From NCBI RefSeq assembly GCF_003368535.1, contig NZ_QSLN01000001.1:124001-188000 (forward strand): 64,000 nucleotides of DNA, written 5' to 3'. The stretch is from Ammonifex thiophilus. Its GTDB lineage: Bacteria; Bacillota; Desulfotomaculia; Desulfotomaculales; Ammonificaceae. The position numbers were made by a program, and so were the translations under genes. Under the pieces are notes generated by a model. The model made no database searches. It saw only the letters and a list, made by a program, of their open reading frames with translations, and was not told the origin of the DNA. This document shows positions 40,824-50,020 of this stretch, one piece after another (the stretch's first letter is position 1; the number at the start of each line of letters is the position of its first letter).

Positions 40824-41735
40824 ATGCGCGTGGCCGTTATCGATGTGGGGACCAATTCCACCCGCTACCTGCTGGCTGAGGTCGCCTGCGGTAAGGCCCA
40901 GCTGCTCGAGGCCGACCTCAAGATCACCCGGTTGGGGGAGGAGATGACCTCGGGCCGGCTGGGGGAGCGGGCTATGGCCCGCACTCTGGCGGCAGTTGTG
41001 GCCTTCTGGCGTAGGGCAGAGGTGGCGGGAGCGGAGATCGTGGCGCCGGTGGCCACCAGTGCCGTGCGGGAGGCGGCCAACCGGGAGGAGTTCTGTCGCC
41101 TCTTTAAGCAGGCCACCAAGCTGGAGCTCCAGGTGCTCTCCGGAGAGGAAGAAGCCTTTTACACCTTTCGCGGCGTGCTCGCCGGGATGCCCTCTCTTTC
41201 GCCGCGCAATGCTCTGGTAATGGATCTGGGTGGCGGGAGCACGGAGTTCATCTGGCAGGAGCGCGGGAAGCTTAAGCTTGCGAGCCTACCGCTTGGAGCG
41301 GTGCGCCTGACCCTGGAGGCTCGGGAAGAGGAGTACCTCGAAAAGACCAAGGAGAAGCTGGCTCCTCTTCTTTCCCGGCTTGGTCGGAAGGAGTTGGTGG
41401 CTACCGGTGGAACGGTTACTACCCTAGCGGCCATAGCTGGAGGGGTGAAAGAGTACTATCCGGGTTGCGTTCACGGCCAGCGCTTGACCGCGGCCCAGAC
41501 GAAGGAGCTCTATGCTTACCTAAAAGGGCTTTCTCTGGAGGAGCGGCGACGAGTTCCGGGGCTGGCACCCGAAAGGGCGGATATCATTGTAGCCGGGACG
41601 GCTATTGTCGTGGCAGTGCTGGAGCTCACCCGGCTTCCTTTCCTCACGGTGAGTGAACACGACCTTCTTTGGGGCGTGGCCTTGGCAGCTGCTGGGTGTG
41701 TCGAAGGGGTTGGAAAGGAACCCAACCTTATTTGA
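40824..41735 (+). CDS. ppx: Ppx/GppA-family exopolyphosphatase
   Basis: A 303-residue actin-like-fold phosphatase (VIDVGTNSTRYLLAE, ATSAVREAANREEF, LSGEEEAFYTFRGV, VMDLGGGSTEFIW). It degrades polyphosphate and/or pppGpp. The C-terminal helical domain of the 500-residue Escherichia coli enzyme is missing, as in other short Ppx proteins of Gram-positives. ATG with AAGGGGGGAG. Its last codons carry a Spo0A box and overlap the -35 of spoIIE. Confidence 0.9.
   Translation: MRVAVIDVGTNSTRYLLAEVACGKAQLLEADLKITRLGEEMTSGRLGERAMARTLAAVVAFWRRAEVAGAEIVAPVATSAVREAANREEFCRLFKQATKLELQVLSGEEEAFYTFRGVLAGMPSLSPRNALVMDLGGGSTEFIWQERGKLKLASLPLGAVRLTLEAREEEYLEKTKEKLAPLLSRLGRKELVATGGTVTTLAAIAGGVKEYYPGCVHGQRLTAAQTKELYAYLKGLSLEERRRVPGLAPERADIIVAGTAIVVAVLELTRLPFLTVSEHDLLWGVALAAAGCVEGVGKEPNLI
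41699..41705 (+). promoter_or_regulatory. Spo0A box upstream of the spoIIE promoter
   Basis: TGTCGAA, the exact consensus 0A box, about 27 bp upstream of the -35 (near -70 of the predicted transcript) and inside the end of ppx. A second, one-mismatch box (TGTCAAA on the minus strand, 41731-41737) overlaps the -35. Confidence 0.6.
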
Positions 41736-41764
41736 CAATCATTTCCACCTCCGCCAGTTATAAT
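41732..41764 (+). promoter_or_regulatory. spoIIE promoter with 21-bp spacer (Spo0A-activated type)
   Basis: Perfect TTGACA (41732-41737) and perfect TATAAT (41759-41764) are separated by 21 bp instead of 17. Bacillus spoIIE and spoIIG have the same long spacing and need Spo0A-P to position polymerase. The transcript would start near 41771, 26 bases before the TTG start. Confidence 0.8.
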
Positions 41765-41796
41765 TCCCGGGTAAAGGGCAAGGCGGAGGTGATACT

Positions 41797-44169
41797 TTGC
41801 CAGCTAGAGGGCGACTTAGAGTGGCGGGTCCTGCTACCATCCCTAAAGTCAAGGGGGTGAAGGCGAAAGCACCGGAGAGCCTTTGGAAACACCTGGTTCT
41901 TTACTCGATAGGTCTCTTCCTGGGCCGGGCTCTGCTTTTGAACCACCTGACCCCTTTTGGCCCGGCCTACGCGGCGGCGGTGACTTTGGTCTTCGGCTGG
42001 AACTTTTGGCCGGTGTGGCCGGCAGTCCTTCTGGGGGAGTTCTGGTCCTTAGCCCCTGAGGGGCGCTTGACCGGAGCGATAACTTTGCTGGGCACTGCTC
42101 TTATATTGGGGGTGGTACCGGCCGGACCTTTGCGCCAGCCGCTGAACACCTCCCTGTTGGTGGGAGCAAGCAGCCTTGTTCTACGCTCTTTCTTTTTGGT
42201 TTTAGGTCATCCTACGCCACACGGGTACATAAGCCTCCTCTTCGAAGGACTTTTCACCGGCGTCCTCACCTACCTTTTCCTGCGGGGGCTTACCGCTTGG
42301 CGGGAGAAGGGGTTTAACCTCTCGGTAGAGGAACTCTTCTGCCTTTCCATCCTGGGAGCCGGAATCATAGCGGGTGCGGGGGGAATCTCCTGGGGGGTGG
42401 TCTCGCTCAAAGGGATACTCACCCGACTCAGCCTTTTACTGGCGGCCCAGGCAGGAGGGGCCGGAGCCGGTGCGGCGGTAGGGGCGCTTCTGGGAGCCAT
42501 ACCGGGCCTTTCCTTTTCCCCCCTTTCTCAGGCGATCCCTAACTACGCCTTTATCGGCCTTTTGGCGGGCAGTTTCCGAAGCTTCGGCCGAGTGGGCCAG
42601 ATCTTGGGGTTTGGTTTGGGCAACGTCCTGCTGGTGCTACCCGACTCGACCAGCCTGGAGGCACTAACTGCGATTGTGGCCGAGACCGGGCTCTCCATAG
42701 TGCTTTACCTACTAATACCAATGCATTGGTATGCTGGCCTGCGGGCGGCCTATGCCGGTGCCTCGCTTCCTTCCGGCCAAAACTTGGTCCGGCTCGATTC
42801 CTGGGTGACCAGGCGGCTTGATAGCTGGTCTAGAGTCTATCAAGAGTTGGCGGCCACCTTCAGCGTCGCCGAGCGCGAGAGTCGGCCGGTGCTGCCGAAG
42901 GGGGAGGAGGAGATCGTGGAGGAGGCCAAGAACCGGGTCTGCTCCCATTGCCCCCTTTTCAAGGTCTGCTGGGAAAGGGAAGGGGAGCAAACACGGGCTT
43001 TGTACCGCGAGGCCCTAAGTATTATCCGCCGCAAGGGGAGCATTGGCCCGGAGGGGTTTCCTCCCTACTTTGCACAGAGGTGCGTGCGCCTCTCCGACCT
43101 CACCCTCACCCTTTCCCTCCTCTGGGAGCTCTACCGAACCAACCGCTTCTGGTGCCGCAAGGTGGGAGAAAGCCGGGCGGTGGTGGCGGAGCAATTCCAG
43201 GGCTTTGCCCGCGCACTGCAAAGCTTTGTGGGGGAGTTAGGGGAGAACCTCAAGCGGGCGGCGGTAGTGGAAGAGGAACTCCTACGCTTGGTGGCTTCCG
43301 GCGGGCTGCGGGTAAAGGAACTGAACGTCCACCTGCGCCCGGACGGCCGGGTGGAGGTGGAGGTGGTGGCTCGGGCTTGCCGGGGCGAGTTCTTCTGCCA
43401 GCGCGATATGGCCGACCTGGTGTCCCGGGTGGCCCGCTGGCCCTACGCCGTGGCCTACGCCAACTGCCCTTTGCGCCGTGGGACAGAGGAGTGCCGCTTC
43501 GTACTTTACCCTTCCCTGCGCTACCGCTTGGCCCTGGGGGCGGCGAGCGCAAGCCTAAACCGGGTTTCCGGCGATACTTACACCACTATTTCCTTGCCCG
43601 GCGGGCGCTGCGCCTTGGTCCTGAGCGACGGCATGGGAAGCGGAACGGGGGCGGCGATGGAGAGCGCTACGGCGGTCTCTTTGCTAGAACTCTTGCTGCA
43701 GGCTGGCTTTGACGAGGAGCTGGCGGTGAAACTTGCCAATTCCCTCATTCTCTTCCGCTCACCGGGGGACGGCTTTGCCACCCTGGACATGGCGGTGGTG
43801 GACCTCTACACGGGTAAGCTCAAGTGGGTGAAGATAGGGGCATCTCCAGGATTTGTCTACCGCCGCGACGGTGTGGTAGAAATAATAAGGGAACCTTCTC
43901 TACCGGCGGGGATTTTGAGCCCCATCGACGTGGTGGTGGTGGAGCGGGAGCTCCGCCCCGGCGACCTGGTGGTGCTGGTCTCCGACGGCCTTTTGGAAGC
44001 TTACCGGGGGGAGAATAAAGAGACCTGGTGGGCGGAAGTTTTGCAGGAGCTTAAGGAGGAAGATCCGGAATCAGTAGGGAAGTTCCTCCTCGACCGCGCC
44101 CGGCTGGCGGGGGGCGGCCGCCTACAGGACGATGCTACGGTGGTAGCGGCCCGGCTACTATCAGCCTGA
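41797..44169 (+). CDS. spoIIE: Stage II sporulation protein E (PP2C phosphatase)
   Basis: A 790-residue membrane phosphatase that dephosphorylates SpoIIAA to activate sigma-F in the forespore and also binds FtsZ. About ten membrane helices occupy residues 30-310. A central FtsZ-interacting/oligomerising region holds a Cys pattern (CSHCPLFKVCWERE) typical of SpoIIE. The C-terminal PP2C domain has the metal-binding LVLSDGMGSGTGAAMES and LVVLVSDGLLEA. TTG start with a strong GGAGGTGAT site. Length matches Bacillus (827). Confidence 0.96.
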   Translation: MPARGRLRVAGPATIPKVKGVKAKAPESLWKHLVLYSIGLFLGRALLLNHLTPFGPAYAAAVTLVFGWNFWPVWPAVLLGEFWSLAPEGRLTGAITLLGTALILGVVPAGPLRQPLNTSLLVGASSLVLRSFFLVLGHPTPHGYISLLFEGLFTGVLTYLFLRGLTAWREKGFNLSVEELFCLSILGAGIIAGAGGISWGVVSLKGILTRLSLLLAAQAGGAGAGAAVGALLGAIPGLSFSPLSQAIPNYAFIGLLAGSFRSFGRVGQILGFGLGNVLLVLPDSTSLEALTAIVAETGLSIVLYLLIPMHWYAGLRAAYAGASLPSGQNLVRLDSWVTRRLDSWSRVYQELAATFSVAERESRPVLPKGEEEIVEEAKNRVCSHCPLFKVCWEREGEQTRALYREALSIIRRKGSIGPEGFPPYFAQRCVRLSDLTLTLSLLWELYRTNRFWCRKVGESRAVVAEQFQGFARALQSFVGELGENLKRAAVVEEELLRLVASGGLRVKELNVHLRPDGRVEVEVVARACRGEFFCQRDMADLVSRVARWPYAVAYANCPLRRGTEECRFVLYPSLRYRLALGAASASLNRVSGDTYTTISLPGGRCALVLSDGMGSGTGAAMESATAVSLLELLLQAGFDEELAVKLANSLILFRSPGDGFATLDMAVVDLYTGKLKWVKIGASPGFVYRRDGVVEIIREPSLPAGILSPIDVVVVERELRPGDLVVLVSDGLLEAYRGENKETWWAEVLQELKEEDPESVGKFLLDRARLAGGGRLQDDATVVAARLLSA

Positions 44170-44182
44170 GGAGTTGGGACTT

Positions 44183-45598
44183 TTGGACCTTCTTCCCGTG
44201 TTCAAGGCCGCCGTGGAAGAGTGGCACATGCTCCTCCCCGGCGATAAGGTGGTGGTAGGGGTATCGGGAGGACCGGATTCCGTGGCCCTGCTCGATCTCC
44301 TCTGTCGCCTGCGGGAGGAAAAGAGGCTTTCCCTTTACGTGGCACACCTGCACCACGGCCTGCGGGCGGAGGCGGAAGCGGAGGCAGCCATGGTCTCCGA
44401 GTTGGCCCAGAAGTATGGCCTCCCCTTTTTTCTGGACAGGGTTGATGTGAAGGAGCACGCGCGGCAAAGCAAGCTTTCCATAGAGGCCGCCGCGCGGGAG
44501 CTACGCTACCGCTTCTTGCTGGGGGTGGCTGGGGAGGTTGGAGCCAACAGGATAGCCCTGGGGCACCAGGCTGACGACCAGGCGGAAACGCTACTTTTGC
44601 ATCTCCTGCGCGGCGCGGGACTTTCCGGGCTTAAAGGGATTCTGCCGGTGCGCGGTCCCTTTATAAGGCCTCTTTTGCGTGTGCGGCGGGCAGAGATAGA
44701 AGCTTACTGCCGGTGGCGGGGGCTTAAACCCTGCTACGATCTCTCCAACTGGTCGCTGGAGTACACCCGCAACCGCATTCGCCACCAACTGCTTCCCCTA
44801 CTGGCGCGGGAGTACAACCCCTCCATAGTGGAGGTCCTTTGCCGCCTAGCGGAAATAATCCGGGAAGAAGACGAGTTTCTGGAAAGAGAGGCGCGCAGAG
44901 CTTACCAGGAATTGCGGCGGGAAGGGGAGGAAGGCCTTAGCTTGGCTTTAGAGCCGCTGAAGGCCCTTCCCCTGGCTCTGGCCAGGCGGGTGGTGCGGCT
45001 GGCCTACCGGGAGTTAGTGGGGACGGAGCTCCCCTTCGAGCACGTGGAGGCGGTGAGGCAATGGTTTTACCGTCCGGCCGGAAAGGAGCTTTCTTTGCCC
45101 AAGAACGTGAGGGTGGTGCGGGAATACGATTCCCTGGTCTTTCTTCCTCCCCAGGCAGAGTTCTCTCCTGTGCCCTTTTACGCCTACCCCTTAAGGGTTC
45201 CGGGGATCACCTACCTGCCCGAGGTTGGCCTGCTTCTGGAGGCCCGTCTGATTGCGCCTTGGGAGTTAGGCGACCCCCGCAGACTTCCCTCTACCGAGGC
45301 TCTGCTGGACTGGGAAGCGCTGGTTCCCCCTTTGCGGGTGAGGCGCCGGCTGCCGGGAGATCGCTTTCACCCCTTTGGCTATCCGGCGCCGGTCAAACTC
45401 AAAAGCTTCCTTATAAATCAAAAGATCCCCCGCTACAAGCGGGATCGCCTGCCCCTGGTGGAAGATGCCGAGGGCATAGTCTGGGTGGGAGGAGTGAGGA
45501 TAAGTGCCAGGGTTGCGGTGAAGCCGGAGACTCGTGTGGGCCTTCACCTCCGGCTTTATCCTTTTTCGGCGCAGGAAAATGATACCGGAGGCAGGTGA
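44183..45598 (+). CDS. tilS: tRNA(Ile)-lysidine synthase TilS
   Basis: A 471-residue N-type ATP pyrophosphatase that converts C34 of the AUA-reading tRNA-Ile to lysidine. The PP-loop VGVSGGPDSVALLDLL is at residues 25-40; RNRIRHQLLPLL and the C-terminal TilS domain (LRVRRRLPGDRFHPFG, LKSFLINQKIPRYKRDRLPL) are diagnostic. TTG 44183 lies 9 bases from GAGGAG; TTG 44174 abuts it. The position after spoIIE and before ftsH is conserved; hprT, usually between tilS and ftsH, is absent. Confidence 0.96.
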   Translation: MDLLPVFKAAVEEWHMLLPGDKVVVGVSGGPDSVALLDLLCRLREEKRLSLYVAHLHHGLRAEAEAEAAMVSELAQKYGLPFFLDRVDVKEHARQSKLSIEAAARELRYRFLLGVAGEVGANRIALGHQADDQAETLLLHLLRGAGLSGLKGILPVRGPFIRPLLRVRRAEIEAYCRWRGLKPCYDLSNWSLEYTRNRIRHQLLPLLAREYNPSIVEVLCRLAEIIREEDEFLEREARRAYQELRREGEEGLSLALEPLKALPLALARRVVRLAYRELVGTELPFEHVEAVRQWFYRPAGKELSLPKNVRVVREYDSLVFLPPQAEFSPVPFYAYPLRVPGITYLPEVGLLLEARLIAPWELGDPRRLPSTEALLDWEALVPPLRVRRRLPGDRFHPFGYPAPVKLKSFLINQKIPRYKRDRLPLVEDAEGIVWVGGVRISARVAVKPETRVGLHLRLYPFSAQENDTGGR

Positions 45599-45636
45599 AA
45601 AGTTGGCTGTTGGCGAAACAAAGCTTTAGAAGTGCT

Positions 45637-45665
45637 TTATCAGAGTTCCAAAAATGCGGTATAAT
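45637..45665 (+). promoter_or_regulatory. sigma-A promoter of ftsH
   Basis: TTATCA (45637-45642), 17 bp, perfect TATAAT (45660-45665), about 50 bases ahead of ftsH. Confidence 0.6.
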
Positions 45666-45715
45666 TTTTTAGTTAAAGGGGTTATCCCGAAACCTTGTAG
45701 GAGGTAGGAAAGCTT

Positions 45716-47644
45716 TTGCCGAGGTGGCTTAAGAGTCTGGTCATATATCTCTTACTGGTCCTGGGGGTGGTGGCCCTTCTCCGGTACGCTACGCCGGTCT
45801 CCTCGCCCTCGGAGCACCTCACCTACTCGGCTTTCCGGGAGGCGGTAGCCCAGGGGGAGGTAAAGGAGGTAACCATCCGGACTGAGAACTCGGTCAACTA
45901 CATCACGGGGAAGAAGAAGGACGGGAGCAAGTTCGAGACGGTAGGGCCGATCTTCGACAACACGCTCCTGCCCCTGCTTGAGTCCAAGAAGGTAACCATA
46001 GAGCAGCAGCCCTCTCCGCAGACCGGCTGGTGGTCCAACCTTATTCTGGCCATTCTGCCCATGCTGCTGGTCTTGGGAATCTTCTTTTACATGATGCAAC
46101 AAGCCCAGGGAGGGGGCAACCGGGTGATGTCCTTCGGAAAAAGCCGGGCCAGGCTTCATACCCCCGATGACCGCAAGCGGGTCACCTTTGATGACGTGGC
46201 GGGCATAGACGAGGTCAAGGAAGAGCTGCAGGAAATAGTGGAGTTTTTGAAAAACCCGCGCAAGTTCAGCGAACTGGGCGCCCGTATCCCTAAAGGCGTG
46301 CTACTTTACGGGCCGCCGGGCACGGGCAAGACTCTCATCGCGCGGGCAGTGGCCGGCGAGGCAGGGGTTCCCTTCTTCAGCATCAGCGGTTCCGACTTTG
46401 TAGAAATGTTCGTCGGCGTAGGTGCGGCGCGGGTGCGCGACCTCTTCGAGCAGGCTAAGAAAAACGCCCCCTGTATCGTCTTCATCGACGAGATAGACGC
46501 CGTGGGGCGCCAGCGGGGGGCGGGCCTGGGCGGCGGGCACGACGAGCGGGAACAAACCCTGAACCAACTGCTGGTGGAAATGGACGGCTTCAGCCCCAAC
46601 GAGGGAATCATTGTCATCGCGGCGACCAACCGGCCGGATATTCTCGACCCGGCCCTTCTGCGGCCGGGGCGCTTTGACCGGCAGATAGTGGTGGATATGC
46701 CCGACATAAACGGGCGCAAGGCTATCCTGCGCGTGCACACCCGGGGCAAGCCGCTGGCGGAGGACGTGGATTTGGACGTCTTAGCCCGGCGCACACCCGG
46801 TTTCAGCGGTGCGGACTTGGCCAACGTGGTGAACGAGGCGGCGCTTCTGGCCGCCCGCCGTAACCGCAAGCGGATCCACATGGAGGACTTCGAAAACGCC
46901 ATCGAGCGGGTGATCGCCGGTCCGGAGAAAAAGTCACGGGTCATAAGTGAGCGGGAGAAGTGGCTGGTCTCTTACCACGAAGCGGGACACGCCCTGCTAG
47001 GCTACCTTCTGCCTCACACCGACCCTGTGCACAAGATATCCATCATCCCGCGCGGGCGGGCCGGGGGCTACACGCTGCTCTTGCCAGAGGAGGACCGCTA
47101 CTACATGACCCGCTCCCAGCTGCTGGACCAGATAACCATGCTGCTGGGGGGCCGGGTGGCGGAGGACCTCATGCTGGGGGAGGTTAGCACCGGGGCCCAG
47201 AACGACTTGGAGCGAGCCACAGAGATTGCCCGGCGGATGGTGATGGAGTACGGCATGAGCGACGAGCTGGGGCCCCTGACCTTCGGCTACAAGCACGACA
47301 CTCCCTTCCTGGGCAGAGATCTGGCGCGGGACCGCAACTACAGCGAGGAGGTGGCCTCGGCCATCGACCGGGAGGTGCGGAGGATAATCGAGTCCTGTTA
47401 CGAGCGGGCCAAGAATCTGCTGATAGAGAATAGAGAGAAACTCGAGAGGGTGGCCCGGGCCCTCTTCGAAAGGGAGACGCTGGAAGCCAGTGAGTTCCTG
47501 GCCCTGGTGGAGGGGCGGGAGGAGAAGGCCGTACCTCAGGTTTCTTTCCGCAAAGAGGAGGACAAGGCGGAAGAGCCTCTACCCGCCGTCAGACCAGAGC
47601 CGGCCGTGACCATAAAACCTCAACCCCAAACTAGCTCGAGTTAA
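45716..47644 (+). CDS. ftsH: ATP-dependent zinc metalloprotease FtsH
   Basis: A 642-residue membrane AAA+ protease that degrades misfolded membrane and regulatory proteins. Two N-terminal helices (about 7-24 and 107-127) flank a small outer domain. Walker A GPPGTGKT begins at residue 199, followed by [15 protein letters not shown] and [20 protein letters not shown]. The zinc site HEAGH is at 421-425 and the C terminus is variable. TTG start with TAGGAGG. Full length. Confidence 0.97.
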   Translation: MPRWLKSLVIYLLLVLGVVALLRYATPVSSPSEHLTYSAFREAVAQGEVKEVTIRTENSVNYITGKKKDGSKFETVGPIFDNTLLPLLESKKVTIEQQPSPQTGWWSNLILAILPMLLVLGIFFYMMQQAQGGGNRVMSFGKSRARLHTPDDRKRVTFDDVAGIDEVKEELQEIVEFLKNPRKFSELGARIPKGVLLYGPPGTGKTLIARAVAGEAGVPFFSISGSDFVEMFVGVGAARVRDLFEQAKKNAPCIVFIDEIDAVGRQRGAGLGGGHDEREQTLNQLLVEMDGFSPNEGIIVIAATNRPDILDPALLRPGRFDRQIVVDMPDINGRKAILRVHTRGKPLAEDVDLDVLARRTPGFSGADLANVVNEAALLAARRNRKRIHMEDFENAIERVIAGPEKKSRVISEREKWLVSYHEAGHALLGYLLPHTDPVHKISIIPRGRAGGYTLLLPEEDRYYMTRSQLLDQITMLLGGRVAEDLMLGEVSTGAQNDLERATEIARRMVMEYGMSDELGPLTFGYKHDTPFLGRDLARDRNYSEEVASAIDREVRRIIESCYERAKNLLIENREKLERVARALFERETLEASEFLALVEGREEKAVPQVSFRKEEDKAEEPLPAVRPEPAVTIKPQPQTSSS

Positions 47645-47661
47645 GGAGGTTTGAATGGAGC

Positions 47662-48111
47662 GTGGAGAGAACCTTCGTCATGGTAAAGCCCGACGGGGTG
47701 CAGCGAGGCCTGGTGGGGGAGATCATAAGCCGTTTGGAGAAGCGGGGGTATAAACTCGTAGGGCTCAAGATGCTGCGCCTGACCCCGGAAATGGCCGAGA
47801 GGCACTACGCCGAGCACCGAGGTAAGCCCTTCTTCCCTGGGCTCATAAGCTACATCACCTCCGGGCCGGTGGTGGCCATGGTGTGGGAGGGGAAGAACGT
47901 GGTGGCGGCGGTGCGGGAAATGATGGGGGCCACTGACCCGCAGAAGGCCCTTCCCGGCACCATCCGAGGCACTTACGGCATAGATATCGGGCGCAACGTG
48001 GTGCACGGCTCCGACTCCCCGGCCACCGCCGAGCGGGAGATAAACCTCTTTTTCTCCCCGGAGGAGCTGGTGGCCTACGAGCGCAACCTGGACGTTTGGA
48101 TCTACGAATGA
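47662..48111 (+). CDS. ndk: Nucleoside-diphosphate kinase
   Basis: A 149-residue kinase that balances NTP pools. [19 protein letters not shown], the phospho-His segment [16 protein letters not shown], and the C-terminal DVWIYE are standard. GTG with a perfect AAGGAGG 11 bases upstream. It begins 18 bases after ftsH, so it may share its transcript; a strong terminator follows. Confidence 0.96.
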   Translation: MERTFVMVKPDGVQRGLVGEIISRLEKRGYKLVGLKMLRLTPEMAERHYAEHRGKPFFPGLISYITSGPVVAMVWEGKNVVAAVREMMGATDPQKALPGTIRGTYGIDIGRNVVHGSDSPATAEREINLFFSPEELVAYERNLDVWIYE

Positions 48112-48142
48112 CCGCCGGGAGAGCCTGCCCTTTGGGGTTTAA

Positions 48143-48178
48143 GAGGGGGTGCTGCATTCCACCCCCTCACTTCTTTTT
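48143..48178 (+). terminator. Terminator after ndk
   Basis: GAGGGGGTG (48143-48151) pairs with CACCCCCTC (48160-48168) around an 8-base loop, followed by ACTTCTTTTT. Confidence 0.85.
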
Positions 48179-48263
48179 CCAACCGTTCGGCCTCCCTTTT
48201 TAGCGCTTGATCGGACGAGCGCGCCTTTTGAAGGGCTGGGTCTGGAGGCGGATGACAGAAACT

Positions 48264-48272
48264 TGCTATAGT
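48264..48272 (+). promoter_or_regulatory. Candidate extended -10 promoter of fhs
   Basis: TGC then TATAGT (48267-48272), 45 bases ahead of the fhs ATG. No good -35 is visible. Confidence 0.35.
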
Positions 48273-48316
48273 AGTTGGGACCGAAAATATCCTTGCCGAA
48301 GGGGGAGTAGCGATTC

Positions 48317-50020
48317 ATGCGTCAGGTGCCCAGCGATCTAGAAATAGCCCAGGCGCACAAACTCATCCCCATAAAAGACATCGCCGCTTCCATAGGTTTG
48401 GACGAGGAGGACATTGAATATTACGGGCGGTACAAGGCCAAGATCCGGTTGGAAGTGCTGGAGAAGTTTCGCGACCGGCCCAACGGCAAGTACATTGACG
48501 TCACCGCCATCACTCCGACACCGTTGGGCGAGGGAAAGACGGTGACCACCATCGGTCTTACCCAGGCCTTAGGAAGACTGGGAAAGAAAGCCATCTGCAC
48601 CCTGCGCCAGCCTTCTATGGGTCCCGTCTTTGGCATAAAGGGAGGGGCGGCAGGTGGGGGCTACTCTCAGGTGGTTCCTATGGAGGACATCAACATCCAC
48701 TTCACCGGTGACATCCACGCCGTGGGTCAGGCGCACAACCTCTTGGCGGCAATGATCGATGCCTCCATCCTGCACGGCAACCCTTTGGGCCTCGATCCCC
48801 TGAGCATTATGTGGCCCCGGGTGGTTGATGTCAACGATCGGGCTTTGCGCCAGATAGTCATCGGATTGGGTGGCCGGGAGAACGGCTATCCTCGGGAAAC
48901 GGGCTTCGATATTACGGTGGCCTCGGAAGTGATGGCCATCTTGGCCCTCACCACCGGGCTTCATGATCTGAGGAAAAGGCTGGGAAGGATCGTCGTCGGT
49001 TACAGTTACTCCGGCAAGCCCGTGACGGCGGAAGATCTGAGGGCTGCCGGCGCTATGACCGTCATTCTCAAGGAGGCCATCAAACCTAACCTGGTCCAGA
49101 CCCTGGAAGGGCAGGCTTGCATCATGCATGCCGGTCCCTTCGCCAATATAGCCCACGGCCAGTGTTCTATCCTGGCGGATATGATCGCCCTTAAGCTGGC
49201 CGACTACGTGGTGACCGAGAGCGGCTTTGGGGCTGACCTGGGGATGGAAAAGTTTATGAACATCAAGTGCCGCTACTCCGGGCTCCGGCCTAACTGCGTG
49301 GTGGTAACCTGCACGGTGCGGGCGCTCAAGATGCACGGCGGCGTGGGCAACGTGGTGGCAGGCAAGCCCCTGCCAGACGAGATTCTCAAGGAGAATGTGC
49401 CGGCGGTGGAGAGAGGCTGCGAGAACCTGGCCCACATGATCAAGATCGCCAAGTACTTCGGCGTCCCTGTGTTGGTGGCCATAAACCAGTTCACCACCGA
49501 CACGCCGGCGGAGATCGAAGCGATACGTCAGAAAGCACTGGAGGCGGGAGCGGAGGGCGCCTACCCCATCACGGTGTGGGCTGACGGCGGCGCCGGGGCC
49601 ATCGATCTGGCCAAGGCGGTGGTCGAGGCCTGCGAGAAGCCCACCAATTTCCAGTTCCTTTATCCCGACCACCTGAGCATTAAGGAGAAGATCGAGATCC
49701 TGGCCACCAAGGTTTACAATGCGGCTGGAGTTCGCTACGAGCCGCTGGCCGAGAAAAAGATTGCCCTTTTCGAGGAGCACGGTTGGGGACACCTCCCCAT
49801 CTGCATGGCCAAGACTCACCTCTCCATCTCGCACGACCCCAGCCTCAAGAACGTGCCGCGCGACTACATCTTTCCCATCCGCGACATTCGGGCTTCCGTA
49901 GGAGCGGGCTTCCTCTATCCGCTGGCGGGAGCCATGCGGACCATGCCGGGGCTGCCTTCGCAGCCGGCAGCTTTCAAGGTGGATATCGACGAACAGGGGC
50001 GCACGGTGGGGCTTTTCTAA
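48317..50020 (+). CDS. fhs: Formate-tetrahydrofolate ligase
   Basis: A 567-residue ATP-dependent enzyme joining formate to THF, the entry step of the methyl branch of the Wood-Ljungdahl pathway. The P-loop-like TPLGEGKTVTTIGL and RQPSMGPVFGIKGGAAGGGY are diagnostic. Length is typical (about 556). ATG with GGGGGAG. In an anaerobe with sulfite reductase this supports autotrophic CO2 fixation or oxidation of C1/acetate units. The rest of the pathway is outside the window. It overlaps the convergent radical SAM gene by 4 bases. Confidence 0.97.
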   Translation: MRQVPSDLEIAQAHKLIPIKDIAASIGLDEEDIEYYGRYKAKIRLEVLEKFRDRPNGKYIDVTAITPTPLGEGKTVTTIGLTQALGRLGKKAICTLRQPSMGPVFGIKGGAAGGGYSQVVPMEDINIHFTGDIHAVGQAHNLLAAMIDASILHGNPLGLDPLSIMWPRVVDVNDRALRQIVIGLGGRENGYPRETGFDITVASEVMAILALTTGLHDLRKRLGRIVVGYSYSGKPVTAEDLRAAGAMTVILKEAIKPNLVQTLEGQACIMHAGPFANIAHGQCSILADMIALKLADYVVTESGFGADLGMEKFMNIKCRYSGLRPNCVVVTCTVRALKMHGGVGNVVAGKPLPDEILKENVPAVERGCENLAHMIKIAKYFGVPVLVAINQFTTDTPAEIEAIRQKALEAGAEGAYPITVWADGGAGAIDLAKAVVEACEKPTNFQFLYPDHLSIKEKIEILATKVYNAAGVRYEPLAEKKIALFEEHGWGHLPICMAKTHLSISHDPSLKNVPRDYIFPIRDIRASVGAGFLYPLAGAMRTMPGLPSQPAAFKVDIDEQGRTVGLF

